NCBI RefSeq assembly: GCF_029433515.1
Contig: NZ_JAQTIG010000001.1
Location: forward strand, 62,001 to 126,000
DNA: 64,000 nucleotides
Source: Lactobacillus sp. ESL0679
GTDB taxonomy: Bacteria > Bacillota > Bacilli > Lactobacillales > Lactobacillaceae
Direction of reading: 5' to 3'
Part shown: positions 24,811 through 34,750 of the stretch, piece by piece
Numbering within the stretch: position 1 is the first letter of the stretch
Layout of the letters: each line of letters starts with the position of its first letter
Program-made: the position numbers and the translations under genes
Notes under the pieces: generated by a model
What the model saw: the letters and a program-made list of their open reading frames with translations, nothing else
Told to the model about the DNA's origin: nothing
Database searches by the model: none

Positions 24811-25693
24811 TGCTCTTACCTGCTTTCATCCGGAAAATCTCGTCCAAACTAAGGGCTTCTTGACTGAACTGCTCAATATATTGTCCTTGTGTTAGCTGGA
24901 TAAAAATTTGCTTACCAGCTTCTGGCGTTAGCAATTTAAGTAAATAATGTTGCGGCAACAACTTTTTCACACTTTTCACGCCAGTAAGCTCAGCTAGCTG
25001 TTGCTCAGTCCAATCCGTTGTCACAAACAGGTTGATTTTACCGAACTGATTGCGCACCTCATTAACGTTGCCACGCAGCACTATCTCCCCTAGGTTGAGC
25101 ATCACAAGCTGGTCACAGACTTCTTCGACATTAGCCATATTATGACTAGAAAAAATAATCGCGGCGCCATTTTCTTTTGCCGATAAGATTGCTTGCTTGA
25201 GCAATTCCGCATTTACCGGATCAAGCCCGCTGAAAGGTTCATCAAGAATAATTAGTTTAGGCTGATGAATCAAGGTACAAATCAACTGTACTTTCTGCTG
25301 ATTACCCTTAGATAGCAGCTTAATCTTGGTCTTACGATCACCTTTAACTTCAAAGCGCTTGAGCCAATCATCAATTAAGCTCGAGCTAGCATTAAAGTCC
25401 TTCAATTTTGCCAGATACTTAATTTGTCGCTCAATTGTCAAATTAGGTAGCAGACTTCTTTCTTCTGGCAAGTAACCGATTTGATCAAAAGCTGATCCAG
25501 TAATCATCTGGTCCTGCCAAGTGATATTGCCTTCATAAGAAAACAAATTTAAGATACTGTGAAATAATGTTGACTTTCCCGCACCATTTTGCCCAATTAA
25601 GCCCAGAATTTGCCCTGGCTCAACAGTAAAAGAAACATCTTTCAGCGCGGCCAGTTCACCGAAATTTTTACTAACATGGTCAATTTTTAACAT
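24803..25693 (-). CDS. ABC exporter ATP-binding protein, NatA-like
   Basis: A 296-residue ATPase. Walker A is GQNGAGKST (about residues 38-46). The signature is LSKGNQQKVQ, and Walker B is LIILDEPFSGLDP. The C-terminal extra domain (about 215-296) is typical of NatA/YhaQ. The ATG at 25693 is chosen because AAAGGAG lies just before it; an earlier ATG would take up that site. It overlaps the permease by 8 bases and follows an XRE regulator by 75 bases on the same strand. Confidence 0.93.
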   Translation of the reverse strand: MLKIDHVSKNFGELAALKDVSFTVEPGQILGLIGQNGAGKSTLFHSILNLFSYEGNITWQDQMITGSAFDQIGYLPEERSLLPNLTIERQIKYLAKLKDFNASSSLIDDWLKRFEVKGDRKTKIKLLSKGNQQKVQLICTLIHQPKLIILDEPFSGLDPVNAELLKQAILSAKENGAAIIFSSHNMANVEEVCDQLVMLNLGEIVLRGNVNEVRNQFGKINLFVTTDWTEQQLAELTGVKSVKKLLPQHYLLKLLTPEAGKQIFIQLTQGQYIEQFSQEALSLDEIFRMKAGKSNE

Positions 25694-25768
25694 ATTATCT
25701 CCTTTCATGACTTATATCAAAATTATATAAAAGTTAATATGTAAATACTAGGTTATTTTGCTAATATC

Positions 25769-26377
25769 TTAATATTTATGATGGCGATATAGCCAAGCTC
25801 CTACTAAAAATCCGGTGCCTAATCCTATCGACATGACGACGCCTTTAACTTGACCAATAATCAAACTCAACCCGATTGTTAGCCCAATGACCAGTATGAC
25901 TTCCACGTATTTCCCTTTATTACTTGTCAAAAATTTCTGCCAGCCATACTCCAAGCCTAAAGATTGTGACTGATCGAAGTTATTAATGTCCATCAAGGCT
26001 GAGCACAGCGTCAAATCGCTAATCCAAAATAAAATCATTGCTATAGTTGAAACGTCGTCTTTTGAAAGTACTGCACTTAAACCGACAACTAACATTCCGA
26101 TAACAGCAACCACCAGTTTTTTCTTAATCTGTTTCAGATTATTAACAACTTCGCGCTTCTCCAAGTTTTCCCGCATCCCAGAATCCTCTTTCAGCAATTC
26201 ATCAAGTGTTATTTGGTAATAATCACTTAACTTAATCAAGCTGCCAATGTCGGGATAGGACTTTTCATTTTCCCAATTTGAAAGTGTCTGTCTAGTGATG
26301 GCAAATTCTTGCGCTACCTGTTCCTGCGTCAAATTTTTAGCTAGCCGCGCTTGCCTTAAATGTTCACCGAATCTCAT
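25769..26377 (-). CDS. XRE-family regulator with membrane segments
   Basis: A 202-residue protein. The N-terminal Cro/CI helix-turn-helix is residues 1-60 (RFGEHLRQARLAKNLTQEQVAQEFAITRQTLSNWENEKSYPDI). A C-terminal part has about four hydrophobic segments. This is a membrane-tethered regulator, perhaps sensing envelope stress or the cargo of the next-door exporter. The ATG at 26377 has GGAGGGG before it. The same architecture, in smaller form, occurs at 56256-56654. Confidence 0.85.
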   Translation of the reverse strand: MRFGEHLRQARLAKNLTQEQVAQEFAITRQTLSNWENEKSYPDIGSLIKLSDYYQITLDELLKEDSGMRENLEKREVVNNLKQIKKKLVVAVIGMLVVGLSAVLSKDDVSTIAMILFWISDLTLCSALMDINNFDQSQSLGLEYGWQKFLTSNKGKYVEVILVIGLTIGLSLIIGQVKGVVMSIGLGTGFLVGAWLYRHHKY

Positions 26378-26472
26378 TATTTGCCCCTCCATTACACCAT
26401 CAATTTTGCTTAATTATTGATGAAAGTTCAAGCAAAGATTCTTTGCATGCCGGTCTAGCAAGGTTTTTGCCA

Positions 26473-26504
26473 AGAAAAAAGGTCCTATCATTTAATAGGA
26501 CCTG
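26473..26504 (-). terminator. Terminator after the amino-acid permease gene
   Basis: AGGTCCTAT / ATAGGACCT stem with a six-base loop, followed by TTTTTT on the minus strand. Confidence 0.9.
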
Positions 26505-26518
26505 AATGTATAAAATAT

Positions 26519-27922
26519 TTATTCTGCATCTTGCCATTCTCGGCGAGAAATCAAATACATCAATAATGGCAAAATCACAAAACCAAAGACAACTGCTAAA
26601 ATTGCGTACCAATTAACGCCAACCACATGGCCGTTTACGATTATGCCAAACTGCACGCGCCAGTTATATTCAACTAACATAAATAGCACAATGATGACGG
26701 ACAGCACCGATGCCACCACATCGGTCAGCAAATTTTTATTTGCCGGCAAAACCTTACCTTTGGTATGGCCACGATAAAATTGGATGACCGCAACTGGCAC
26801 GACTGCAAATTCCAAAAATCTGACAATGGAACCCAAAGTGACTAAATTAGTCAATTCATACTGAAAGGCCATCGGAATCAACGTTGTAATTGCTGCCGAG
26901 ATGAAAAACGTTCTAATTGGAAAATTACGTTTGGTTCTCTTAGTCAAACGCGTTGATAGTTGGTGCTCACGTGCCATTGCCTCTAAAAATCGCGGTGCAC
27001 TAAAGCTATAAGCAAAATTTATTCCCAACATTGAGATTAACGCCCCAGCCAACACAATGTTGTTCAACAACGGATTATTAAAAATTGTAGCCAGTGCTAC
27101 CACCTGATTTGTCTTCATCAAGGCACTTGGATTTAGCAGCATGGCCACTGCTAAAACGCCAATATAGATGAAAGCAATCAAAATCACGGCTAACGGAATT
27201 GCCCGCGGCAAATTTTTTTCGGGTTCTTCCATATCTTCAGCACCCGATGCCACGGCTTCAAAACCCGAGAAAGCATACAGTGCCGAAACAACTGCCATCA
27301 TAAAGGTGCTAACTGTTACTTCAGGGACAATAATTTTGCCCCCCTCACGAATACGGTCAACTGCACTCAAATCATAATTGCCACCAGTAGTCATTAAGAT
27401 AATCGCTCCGGCAACAATTAAGACCACTAATGATAAAGTCTTGCAAACTGTTGATAAATTCATCACATATTTAGTTATTCGCTGACCAAATAAATTGATA
27501 ATTAAATTCAACAACATTAATAGAAGTAAGCCAGCAGTAATCGACATAAAACGATTGGGATTGCCACCTAAAATTGCAATAATTGCCTTAACAATGCCAA
27601 CCGAACTTGTGCACCACACGGCATCATTGGCAAAATAACAGGTAATACCAATATAAAAGCCAAATTTATCACCAAATGCGGCTTTAGCATAAGCATAGGA
27701 GGAGCCGGATTTATTAACGTATTTAGATGCGGAGGCAAATGGCAATGCTAGTACAGCTGCAAAAACTGCAGCTAAAAGATAGACCAGCAGTGACTTACTC
27801 CCCACCTGTCTAACTACCGTACCAGGAGTTAAAAAGATTCCTGACCCGATAATTAAGTTAATTGTTAAAAAGACAATCGCAATAAATCCTAACTTATCGC
27901 TTATTTGTTTATGCTTGCTCAT
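26519..27922 (-). CDS. APC-family amino acid permease
   Basis: A 467-residue protein with about twelve membrane segments. The family hallmark lies at the start: NLIIGSGIFLTPGTVVRQVG (residues 22-41, the helix-1 substrate-binding break). YALSGFEAVASGAEDMEEPEKNLPRAIP follows at about 215-245. It moves an amino acid across the cytoplasmic membrane. The specific substrate cannot be read. It is a single-gene transcript, and the AT-rich upstream region has a TATAAT-like -10 at 27956-27961. Confidence 0.9.
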   Translation of the reverse strand: MSKHKQISDKLGFIAIVFLTINLIIGSGIFLTPGTVVRQVGSKSLLVYLLAAVFAAVLALPFASASKYVNKSGSSYAYAKAAFGDKFGFYIGITCYFANDAVWCTSSVGIVKAIIAILGGNPNRFMSITAGLLLLMLLNLIINLFGQRITKYVMNLSTVCKTLSLVVLIVAGAIILMTTGGNYDLSAVDRIREGGKIIVPEVTVSTFMMAVVSALYAFSGFEAVASGAEDMEEPEKNLPRAIPLAVILIAFIYIGVLAVAMLLNPSALMKTNQVVALATIFNNPLLNNIVLAGALISMLGINFAYSFSAPRFLEAMAREHQLSTRLTKRTKRNFPIRTFFISAAITTLIPMAFQYELTNLVTLGSIVRFLEFAVVPVAVIQFYRGHTKGKVLPANKNLLTDVVASVLSVIIVLFMLVEYNWRVQFGIIVNGHVVGVNWYAILAVVFGFVILPLLMYLISRREWQDAE

Positions 27923-28048
27923 TATCCCGCCCCATTTCTTGAGTATATTGTTAACATTATATTAGATTAATAAAATAATTGCTAGTTAAATATAATATTT
28001 TATCATCTTGATTTTGAGTTATATCTATTGCTTTCGAATTACAAAACA

Positions 28049-28084
28049 AAAAGCTGACCTACTTTAACAGTAAGTCAGCTTTTC
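28049..28084 (-). terminator. Terminator after gltX
   Basis: AAAAGCTGAC-T-TAC / GTA-G-GTCAGCTTTTT hairpin with loop TGTTAAA and a T-run on the minus strand. It also has an A-run on the other side and could act both ways. Confidence 0.85.
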
Positions 28085-28097
28085 ATTTATTAATAAA

Positions 28098-29597
28098 TTA
28101 AAGACCATTTTCGCTCATTTGCTTTAAGGTCAAGTCAAGGTGTTCAACCACTCTTGCTTTACCCAAAAGTTCCATAGCTTCCCCTACTCCAGGGCCAACC
28201 ATTGATCTAGTTGTAGCAATTCGAATTGGCATAAACAAGCGTCTGCCCTTAATTCCAGTTTCACGTCGAGTAGCTTGAACGGCATTCATAATTTGTGGCG
28301 CCGTAAAGCGTGAAATCAAATTAATCTGCTTCTTAAATTCTTCAATTACAGGACGAGCTTCATCTTTACGGATTTCATCAATTTCTTCATCGCTCAAATC
28401 CTTTGGTGCATCAAAGAAAATTTTAGCCAAGTCAACGATCTGCTTAGTATAAGACATTTGTACTGAGTAAATGTTAACTAATTGACGAACCCATTCCATC
28501 TTTTCTGGTGTCGGGTCTTGCTCAACTAAGCCAGCTTCTTGCAAGTTGTTCAATGACAAGTCTAGCAAGGTATCACGATCAGCCTTCTTGATGTACTGGT
28601 TGTTAATCCATTCCAACTTCTTTTGGTCAAAGGTAGCTGGGGACTTGGACAACCGTTCTGGATCAAACTGCTTAATCAATTCACGTTGATTAAAGATTTC
28701 GTTTTCACCACCCGGTGACCAGCCAAGCAAAGTAATGAAGTTAAACATCGCATCTGGTAAGTAACCAAGGTCACGATATTGCTCAATAAATTGCAAGACT
28801 GATTCATCACGCTTAGATAATTTCTTACCCGTATCAGCACTGATAATTAAAGTCATATGACCAAACTTTGGTGGTTCCCAGCCAAGAGCTTGGTAAACAG
28901 CTAACTGCTTAGGTGTGTTTGAGATATGATCATCCCCACGCAAAACATGTGTAATCTCCATCAAGTGGTCATCAATAACAACTGCAAAGTTGTAAGTTGG
29001 CATGCCATCGCGCTTTTGAATAACAAAATCGCCACCGATAGTGTCAGATTCAAAACTTAAATGACCCTTAACAATATCGTCCCAAGAATAAGTAACCATT
29101 TCTGGAATATGAATCCGGACAACTGGCGTTAAGCCCTTAGCTTCAGCCTTTTCTTGTGCCTGCTTGATTTCATCAGCAGTCATACCTTCATATTCATAAG
29201 TGTAGTGCGGAGCAATTCCCATTGCTCGCTGCTCTTCACGTTGCTCTTCAAGCTCTTCTTCAGTCTTGTATGAGTAATATGCCTTACCTTCATCAATTAA
29301 TTGCTTGATGTACTTGTTATAGATGTCTTTACGTTCAGATTGACGATACGGGCCAAAGTCGCCGCCCTTGTCTGGACCTTCATCCCAGTCAATGCCTAAC
29401 CAGTGCAGATTCTCCATCTGTGACTGTGAACCACCCTTAACGTTACGCTTCTGGTCTGTATCTTCGATTCTTAACACTAAAGTTCCCTTAGTGTGCCGCG
29501 CAAACAAGTAATTGAACAGCGCGGTCCGTGCGTTACCGATGTGCAAGTGTCCCGTTGGACTTGGGGCATATCTTACACGAATCTTTTGTTTAGCCAA
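28098..29597 (-). CDS. gltX: Glutamyl-tRNA synthetase
   Basis: A 499-residue class I synthetase. The HIGH motif is in [27 protein letters not shown] (residues 9-35). The KMSKS equivalent is [10 protein letters not shown] near residue 258. It charges tRNA-Glu, and in Gram-positive bacteria also tRNA-Gln for later amidation. The start is a TTG behind AGAGG. It lies 76 bases after radA and is likely read through with radA. Confidence 0.96.
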   Translation of the reverse strand: MAKQKIRVRYAPSPTGHLHIGNARTALFNYLFARHTKGTLVLRIEDTDQKRNVKGGSQSQMENLHWLGIDWDEGPDKGGDFGPYRQSERKDIYNKYIKQLIDEGKAYYSYKTEEELEEQREEQRAMGIAPHYTYEYEGMTADEIKQAQEKAEAKGLTPVVRIHIPEMVTYSWDDIVKGHLSFESDTIGGDFVIQKRDGMPTYNFAVVIDDHLMEITHVLRGDDHISNTPKQLAVYQALGWEPPKFGHMTLIISADTGKKLSKRDESVLQFIEQYRDLGYLPDAMFNFITLLGWSPGGENEIFNQRELIKQFDPERLSKSPATFDQKKLEWINNQYIKKADRDTLLDLSLNNLQEAGLVEQDPTPEKMEWVRQLVNIYSVQMSYTKQIVDLAKIFFDAPKDLSDEEIDEIRKDEARPVIEEFKKQINLISRFTAPQIMNAVQATRRETGIKGRRLFMPIRIATTRSMVGPGVGEAMELLGKARVVEHLDLTLKQMSENGL

Positions 29598-29673
29598 AAT
29601 TCATGCCTCTTTCAAAAATAGTAAATTCAAACAATTTTAGTTTACCCGTAATCAGCAAAAAGTTCAATATTTC

Positions 29674-31050
29674 CTAGCCTAAAACCAACTTTAATGCCTG
29701 CGGAATGCTAGAAACAGGAATTACTTCAATTCCTAAGTCCTTCAAGCTAGTCTGCATATTGTGCCGCGGAATAAAAATCCGCTTGAAGCCGACTTTGGCT
29801 GCTTCCTTAATTCGAACTTCAATTTTATTAACCCGGCGGACTTCGCCAGTCAGACCAACTTCACCTACAAAACAGTCGGTTGGTAAAATTTCTTGATTCT
29901 TATAACTGGATGCAATTGCCATCACAACAGCTAGGTCAACTGCTGGCTCATTCAAACGAATACCACCCGTTGCAGTCAGATAAACATCCTGATTTTGCAG
30001 CATTAAGTTGCCACGCTTTTCCAAAACCGCCAATAATAATGCGGCACGATTATAATCAATTCCCGATGTTGTTCTCTTGGCATAACCAAAGGCCGTCGGG
30101 GTTACCAGCGCTTGAATTTCTGCCAGTAATGGCCTTGTACCTTCAAGCGAAACGGCAATCGCCGACCCCGTGGACTTAGGCAAACGTTCATCTAAGAAAA
30201 TTGCGGATGGATTGGTGACTTCTTGCAAGCCCTCATTAACCATCTCAAACATCCCAATTTCGTTAGCAGCACCAAAGCGATTTTTCACAGAATGCAAAAT
30301 GCGGTAAGCATGGTGCTCGTCGCCTTCAAAGTATAGAACAGTATCAACCATATGTTCCAAAATTTTCGGCCCAGCAATTGCGCCTTCTTTAGTTACGTGA
30401 CCAATCACAAAAACCGTAATTGCATCCATCTTGGCAATTTTCATTAATTCACTAGTAACCTCGCGCACCTGCGAAGCTGAGCCCGTCATCGAATCAAGGC
30501 TTGGCTCATTCATCGTTTGAATTGAATCAATAACAACAAAGTCAGGCTGCACGTCCGCAATTTGCTGGCGAATATCTTCCATGTCTGTCTCTGGAAACAG
30601 CAACATGTCACTAGCGCCTAACCCCAAACGATTAGCTCGCAGCTTAATCTGGTTAGCCGATTCCTCACCGGAAACATACAATACCTTATGATCTTTAGCC
30701 AAATCACTCATAATCTGCAGCATTAGCGTCGACTTGCCAATTCCGGGGTCGCCACCGATTAAAACTAATGACCCGGGAACAATTCCGCCGCCAAGCACCC
30801 GATTTAATTCTTCGGATTTTGTCTGGATGCGCTCCTCTTTTTCAGCTTTAACACTATTAAGTTGTACCGGCTCATTAACTCCCGTTTTTTTAATCAATCG
30901 ACTAGGGCTGGCCTTACTCGAACGTGCTACTACCTGTTCAGTTTCTTTTTCAAACTGGTTCCACGCTCCGCAATTGGGACAACGGCCTAAGTAACTAGCC
31001 GAGATATAGCCGCACGAACGGCATTTATACTTAGTTTTGATTTTTGCCAT
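29674..31050 (-). CDS. radA: DNA repair protein RadA/Sms
   Basis: A 458-residue RecA-like ATPase that helps branch migration during recombination. An N-terminal C4 zinc finger (CRSCGYISASYLGRCPNCGAW, residues 10-30) precedes the Walker A motif GGDPGIGKST (about 97-106) and the RadA signature KNRFG (VKNRFGAANEIG). A C-terminal Lon-like domain follows. The ATG directly follows the dut stop (TAA-ATG, no gap). Confidence 0.96.
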   Translation of the reverse strand: MAKIKTKYKCRSCGYISASYLGRCPNCGAWNQFEKETEQVVARSSKASPSRLIKKTGVNEPVQLNSVKAEKEERIQTKSEELNRVLGGGIVPGSLVLIGGDPGIGKSTLMLQIMSDLAKDHKVLYVSGEESANQIKLRANRLGLGASDMLLFPETDMEDIRQQIADVQPDFVVIDSIQTMNEPSLDSMTGSASQVREVTSELMKIAKMDAITVFVIGHVTKEGAIAGPKILEHMVDTVLYFEGDEHHAYRILHSVKNRFGAANEIGMFEMVNEGLQEVTNPSAIFLDERLPKSTGSAIAVSLEGTRPLLAEIQALVTPTAFGYAKRTTSGIDYNRAALLLAVLEKRGNLMLQNQDVYLTATGGIRLNEPAVDLAVVMAIASSYKNQEILPTDCFVGEVGLTGEVRRVNKIEVRIKEAAKVGFKRIFIPRHNMQTSLKDLGIEVIPVSSIPQALKLVLG

Positions 31051-31602
31051 TTAATTTCCTTTCTTATTAGTTGAGCCAAAGCCATTGGTTCGCTGCCGGC
31101 TAACAGGCAAGTCGTTATCGGTTTTTAAATATTGAACAAAAATCCCCTGTCCAATCCGGTCACCCTTGTGAATCTGCAGCGGCCGCACGCCATAATTAAT
31201 TACCTGCATAAAAATCTCACCCTCATTATTGGGATTATTGTAATAGTCAGAATCAATCACACCAATCCCGTTTGGCAGGCTTAAGTTACGCTTAAAAGTA
31301 TTGGACGACCGGTTGGCTAGCAATAGCACCTCATCATCAGGCATGTAAGCTTTAACGCCGGTTGGAATTAGCAGTGGCTGCAAGATTTGGTCTGCCAGCT
31401 GATAATCAGGTTCATATAAGTGGTGCCCGTTTCTAATTAAGCGAAAAATCCGCACAAAATTCAACCGCCAAATGCTGGGAATAATAATGTCCTTAGCAGC
31501 TTCTAAGTCATAACCAGCACTGGCAATTGTTTGCCGCCGCGGTAAATTAATATTTTTATTTTCATAACTCGATACGATCTCAAAACCCCGTGTTTTATTC
31601 AT
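31051..31602 (-). CDS. dut: dUTP diphosphatase (dUTPase)
   Basis: A 183-residue trimeric dUTPase that removes dUTP to keep uracil out of DNA. The five motifs are present in order: SAGYDLEA, NRSS, GVIDSDYYNN, RIGQGIF and RTNGFGST. The protein is about 30 residues longer than the common ~150-residue enzyme. An insert (RLNFVRIFRLIRNGHHLYEPDY) lies between motifs 1 and 2. It is first in the dut-radA-gltX group. Confidence 0.93.
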   Translation of the reverse strand: MNKTRGFEIVSSYENKNINLPRRQTIASAGYDLEAAKDIIIPSIWRLNFVRIFRLIRNGHHLYEPDYQLADQILQPLLIPTGVKAYMPDDEVLLLANRSSNTFKRNLSLPNGIGVIDSDYYNNPNNEGEIFMQVINYGVRPLQIHKGDRIGQGIFVQYLKTDNDLPVSRQRTNGFGSTNKKGN

Positions 31603-31621
31603 TATTTACTCCCTTTAACCT

Positions 31622-31640
31622 TTGTAAAACTATTTTACAA
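31622..31640. promoter_or_regulatory. 19-base palindrome between dut and the acetyltransferase gene
   Basis: TTGTAAAA, CTA, TTTTACAA: perfect arms of eight bases in the gap between divergent genes. The minus-strand TAAAAT inside it may be the dut -10. No known regulator consensus matches with confidence. Confidence 0.5.
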
Positions 31641-31644
31641 TAGA

Positions 31645-31674
31645 TTGCGAGCTTTAATTAAAATCTTCTATAAT
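31645..31674 (+). promoter_or_regulatory. Promoter of the acetyltransferase gene
   Basis: TTGCGA, an 18-base spacer and a perfect TATAAT, 43 bases before the ATG at 31717. Confidence 0.6.
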
Positions 31675-31716
31675 AAATACGTAAAAAGTCAAATTTATTT
31701 TGTAAAGGATACACCA

Positions 31717-32019
31717 ATGGATAATATTAACGATCCACACCAATTTTGTGAAATTTATGATGATAACGACGTTCTTCTTTGCTGCTGGACGATGGATAAG
31801 ATTGAACGCCAAGATGCCACTGTCTGGGTTATGAACCACTTCTTTATTAATCCCGTAGCGGACAGTAAGCAAATTTTAGCAGAGCAAATGTCATCAGTCT
31901 TAGAAATTGCTCAAGATTCACAGCTGCCAATCTGGCCGCTCGACCCGCTCGTAATTGACTACTTTAGTCAGCATCCCGAATTTAACAAAGTTTGGTATCA
32001 CAAGCCAGCGCAAAAATAG
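31717..32019 (+). CDS. Small GNAT-like acetyltransferase (YjdJ type)
   Basis: A 100-residue protein. The late motif LPIWPLDPLVIDYFSQHPEFNKVWYHK matches the C-terminus of small YjdJ-type N-acetyltransferases, in which Y-F-x-x-H-P-E is conserved. The central VWVMNHFFINPV is the strand before the acetyl-CoA site. The classical Q/RxxGxG/A acetyl-CoA loop is not clear (DSKQILAEQM stands there), so activity is uncertain. The ATG at 31717 has AAAGGAT before it; the frame upstream is the promoter. Confidence 0.6.
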   Translation: MDNINDPHQFCEIYDDNDVLLCCWTMDKIERQDATVWVMNHFFINPVADSKQILAEQMSSVLEIAQDSQLPIWPLDPLVIDYFSQHPEFNKVWYHKPAQK

Positions 32020-32045
32020 CAGCACTCTTTAAAATTTAACTAACC

Positions 32046-32080
32046 AAAAAGCTCGCAAGTATGATCCTTACGAGCTTTTT
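32046..32080. terminator. Bidirectional terminator
   Basis: AAAAAGCTCG-C-AAG / CTT-A-CGAGCTTTTT stem with a seven-base loop. It serves the acetyltransferase gene (+) and the MFS gene of module 2 (-). Confidence 0.85.
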
Positions 32081-32096
32081 CAGTTAAAATATTCTA

Positions 32097-33290
32097 CTAA
32101 TTACAGGAATTTTTGATTAAATTCTTTTGGAACTTAAATAGCAGACAGCAGCAACTGATTATTATTGCCAAGATCCCACTAACTGAGAAGACATTAATCC
32201 CGATATTCTTAACCATTGCCGTCAACGGATTAACAACAAACGGGCTAACAACACCGCCAACTGAGTAAATGGCCACATAAACGCCTAACGCCATCGATAC
32301 ACTGCTGTCATCAACGGCAAGGGAAATCAGATACGGAAACTGCCCCATTGCAATACTCATGGCTGCACCAACTAAAAAGCTGCCAACGAAGACAATAATT
32401 AATGAATGGATAAAGCCAATTAATAAATACGCTACGCCATAAAGTAAAAATGAAAGTGCAATTGACGAATATCTGAATTTCTTACCGATAATCCCAACGA
32501 TTAAGCCGCAAAGCATCCCACCAATTAGGGAAATTGTCGAGGTCAATGCGGCTTGCGACGTGGCACCCAAGTGCTGTTGGACAACAAAGAGTGAAATATT
32601 GTTATTCAAGACATTATTTAATAGCATTGTTAAAAATGCCCACGATGCACAATAGAACACATACTTGTTTAGCTTAATTTTACCCGGTTCTTGATGCTGA
32701 CTATTATTACCAGAAACATCCTTGGGATGCAACGGCAATAACAGAAGAACGACTAGCAGAATTACTAATGAAAAGAGATAAATCCAATAATTATTAACCC
32801 AGCTACTTGCGGCAGCTAACTGACCACCACCCATGATGAAGACAACCCCACCAATATTAATGAAGGTGGTTGAAATGCCCATCGTTGATTCGCGTTCTTT
32901 TTTAGGTAAAATTTGTGAGATTAAAACTTGCGTTAAATTAGTACAAGCTCCTTGACCCAAACCAACTAAGCAAGAACAAATTATCAAAAAAGCAAAGCTT
33001 TCATGGAAGAATACCGGTAATAAGCCACCGATTACGACCAGCAGAATTGAGCCAACCGTTAAGCTTTTTAAATTAATCTTACTGGCCGTCAATTTACCGA
33101 TGATTAAGCCAGCCACCATCATAAACAGGTTAGGCAGCGAGGTCAGCATCTGCACGCTGGTATTGTTTAAGGCAAAGTGCTGGGCAATCGCCGCATACGA
33201 CGGGGTAATGGCTAAGGCTGCCATGCCAATCATACTAACTGCTAAAACACCGATACGTGTTTTAGTAACATATTGTTGAGAAACTTCCAC
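32097..33290 (-). CDS. MFS transporter of flavoprotein module 2
   Basis: A 397-residue, twelve-helix transporter, closely related along its full length to the one at 19618-20811. Shared stretches include NNTSVQMLTSLPNLFM, CLVGLGQGACTNL and SLIGGMLCGLIVG. The GTG start follows the flavoprotein stop by 3 bases and uses AAGGAAAG inside that gene. It is the last gene of the module 2 operon. Substrate unknown. The pairing with flavoproteins in both modules suggests import of their substrate or exchange with the product. Confidence 0.88.
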   Translation of the reverse strand: MEVSQQYVTKTRIGVLAVSMIGMAALAITPSYAAIAQHFALNNTSVQMLTSLPNLFMMVAGLIIGKLTASKINLKSLTVGSILLVVIGGLLPVFFHESFAFLIICSCLVGLGQGACTNLTQVLISQILPKKERESTMGISTTFINIGGVVFIMGGGQLAAASSWVNNYWIYLFSLVILLVVLLLLPLHPKDVSGNNSQHQEPGKIKLNKYVFYCASWAFLTMLLNNVLNNNISLFVVQQHLGATSQAALTSTISLIGGMLCGLIVGIIGKKFRYSSIALSFLLYGVAYLLIGFIHSLIIVFVGSFLVGAAMSIAMGQFPYLISLAVDDSSVSMALGVYVAIYSVGGVVSPFVVNPLTAMVKNIGINVFSVSGILAIIISCCCLLFKFQKNLIKNSCN

Positions 33291-33293
33291 TCT

Positions 33294-34739
33294 TTACCGC
33301 TTTCCTTTGCAAATACTCATGACTGCATTACGACCAGAAAAGGCAGCATAACCAGCTGTACTTCCCGGCAAGGTAACAGCGTAAGTATCACCAACTAGCA
33401 TGCCTGCAGCGTCGTTACCAACAGCATAGAGTCCCTCAAGAGGGTAACCATAACTGTTTAAAACTTCATTATCATTGTCAACCCGAATGCCTCCAAGCGC
33501 ACATGCCATCCCAACACCAAGTTCAACAGCATAATATGGACCCTTTTTGAGTGGTGTCAGATAATCTGCAGCCTTGCCGAAGTCACTATCTTTACCTTGA
33601 CTGGCAACTTCGTTATAACGCTCGATTGTCGATTCCAAGTTAGGCAAGTTAAGCTTGTCAGCAAGGTCAGCAATTGAATCAGCTTTGGTTAAGTATTTCT
33701 CATTATTTTTAAGATCGTGCTCAATCTCTGTGGTTAAATTATCTAACTTTTCTGGTGAAACCGGTGAGTTACCCAGTTCTTTATACAAGCCAACGTCAGT
33801 TAAATGGTCCACAGCAGCTTGATCCAAAATTGAAAATGTTCTCGCCTGCGTCAAAATACTGCTCCCGGCATGGCACATGTTGTCGTTAACATCTTCATTG
33901 ACGAACCGGTCACCGCGCTCATTAACCCATAAGATCGCTTCTTGCGTAGCTGCTGCTGCCAATTGCGAAGCCATGTGCATAAACGGTGGTCTTGTTTTAT
34001 CAAAAATGGCACCACCACCGTATTGGATTGCGCCCATTTGATAGTGTTCAGCTCCTGCCTGCCATGCAAGCTGCATCCCATCACCAGTCGACTTGCCATC
34101 ACTAACGGATAACAACCGACTGTTAAGTGGCGTCCGCTTCTTAACTAATTCTGGGTTATCAATATAGCCACCTGTGGCAAGAATCACATCGTCTGCTGCT
34201 AATTCACGCATTTGACCAGTTGCTTCGTTCTTAATCATCAATCCAGAAACATGCCCATTGTGTTGCAAAATCTTTTGCGCACTGATACTCGTAACTATTT
34301 CAATTCCACATTCATTAACTTTAGCTAGTAAAGTCGCAATTACGGCCTGACCACCACCTGTAAAGGTATGAATTGTTGGCCAGCTTTTCCCTTGCGGACC
34401 AACTTTAACAAAGTCAACACCTAAATCATGCAGCCAATCAATGATTGCACCACTTTGGTTAATAAACTTCTTTAAGTGTGGTGCATTAGCTTCATAGTGA
34501 GAATAATTTAGTTCATCTTGTAAAAGCTGAGTAGGATCAATTTCAATTTCCTCTTGCTTTTGCAAATAACTATCTACACCCATGGCACCTTCAACATAAT
34601 TACCGTCGCCGCCTAATGTCCGGCCCTTTTCAATGATTAAAGTATCAAGATGGTTTTCACCAGCACTCACTGCCGCAGTTAAGCCCGACAGGCCACCACC
34701 GACAATCACTAAATCATAGTGTGCTTTCTTAGGAAACAT
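33294..34739 (-). CDS. FAD-dependent flavoprotein, module 2 (second)
   Basis: A 481-residue protein with the FAD motif LVIVGGGLSGLTAAVSAG near residue 10, DVILATGGYIDNPE near 190, and LWVNERGDRFVNEDV near 290, as in fumarate-reductase-type flavoproteins. The C-terminal substrate motif is GDTYAVTLPGSTAGYAAFSGRNA. This is not the RLGGN of fumarate reductases and is more like ketosteroid-dehydrogenase-type proteins. No FMN domain or signal peptide is present. GGAGG precedes the ATG, 11 bases after the SDR gene. It may act with the other flavoprotein of this operon. Substrate unknown. Confidence 0.83.
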   Translation of the reverse strand: MFPKKAHYDLVIVGGGLSGLTAAVSAGENHLDTLIIEKGRTLGGDGNYVEGAMGVDSYLQKQEEIEIDPTQLLQDELNYSHYEANAPHLKKFINQSGAIIDWLHDLGVDFVKVGPQGKSWPTIHTFTGGGQAVIATLLAKVNECGIEIVTSISAQKILQHNGHVSGLMIKNEATGQMRELAADDVILATGGYIDNPELVKKRTPLNSRLLSVSDGKSTGDGMQLAWQAGAEHYQMGAIQYGGGAIFDKTRPPFMHMASQLAAAATQEAILWVNERGDRFVNEDVNDNMCHAGSSILTQARTFSILDQAAVDHLTDVGLYKELGNSPVSPEKLDNLTTEIEHDLKNNEKYLTKADSIADLADKLNLPNLESTIERYNEVASQGKDSDFGKAADYLTPLKKGPYYAVELGVGMACALGGIRVDNDNEVLNSYGYPLEGLYAVGNDAAGMLVGDTYAVTLPGSTAGYAAFSGRNAVMSICKGKR

Positions 34740-34750
34740 TAACTTGCCTC

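Noticed and set aside
26400-26612. A 70-residue minus-strand frame starting within the amino-acid permease gene
   Set aside because: It overlaps the permease in another frame and contains its terminator; it has no ribosome binding site and no recognisable sequence.
29598-29673. Riboswitch or T-box before gltX
   Set aside because: The 76-base gap is too short and shows no stem-loop pattern; read-through from radA explains expression.
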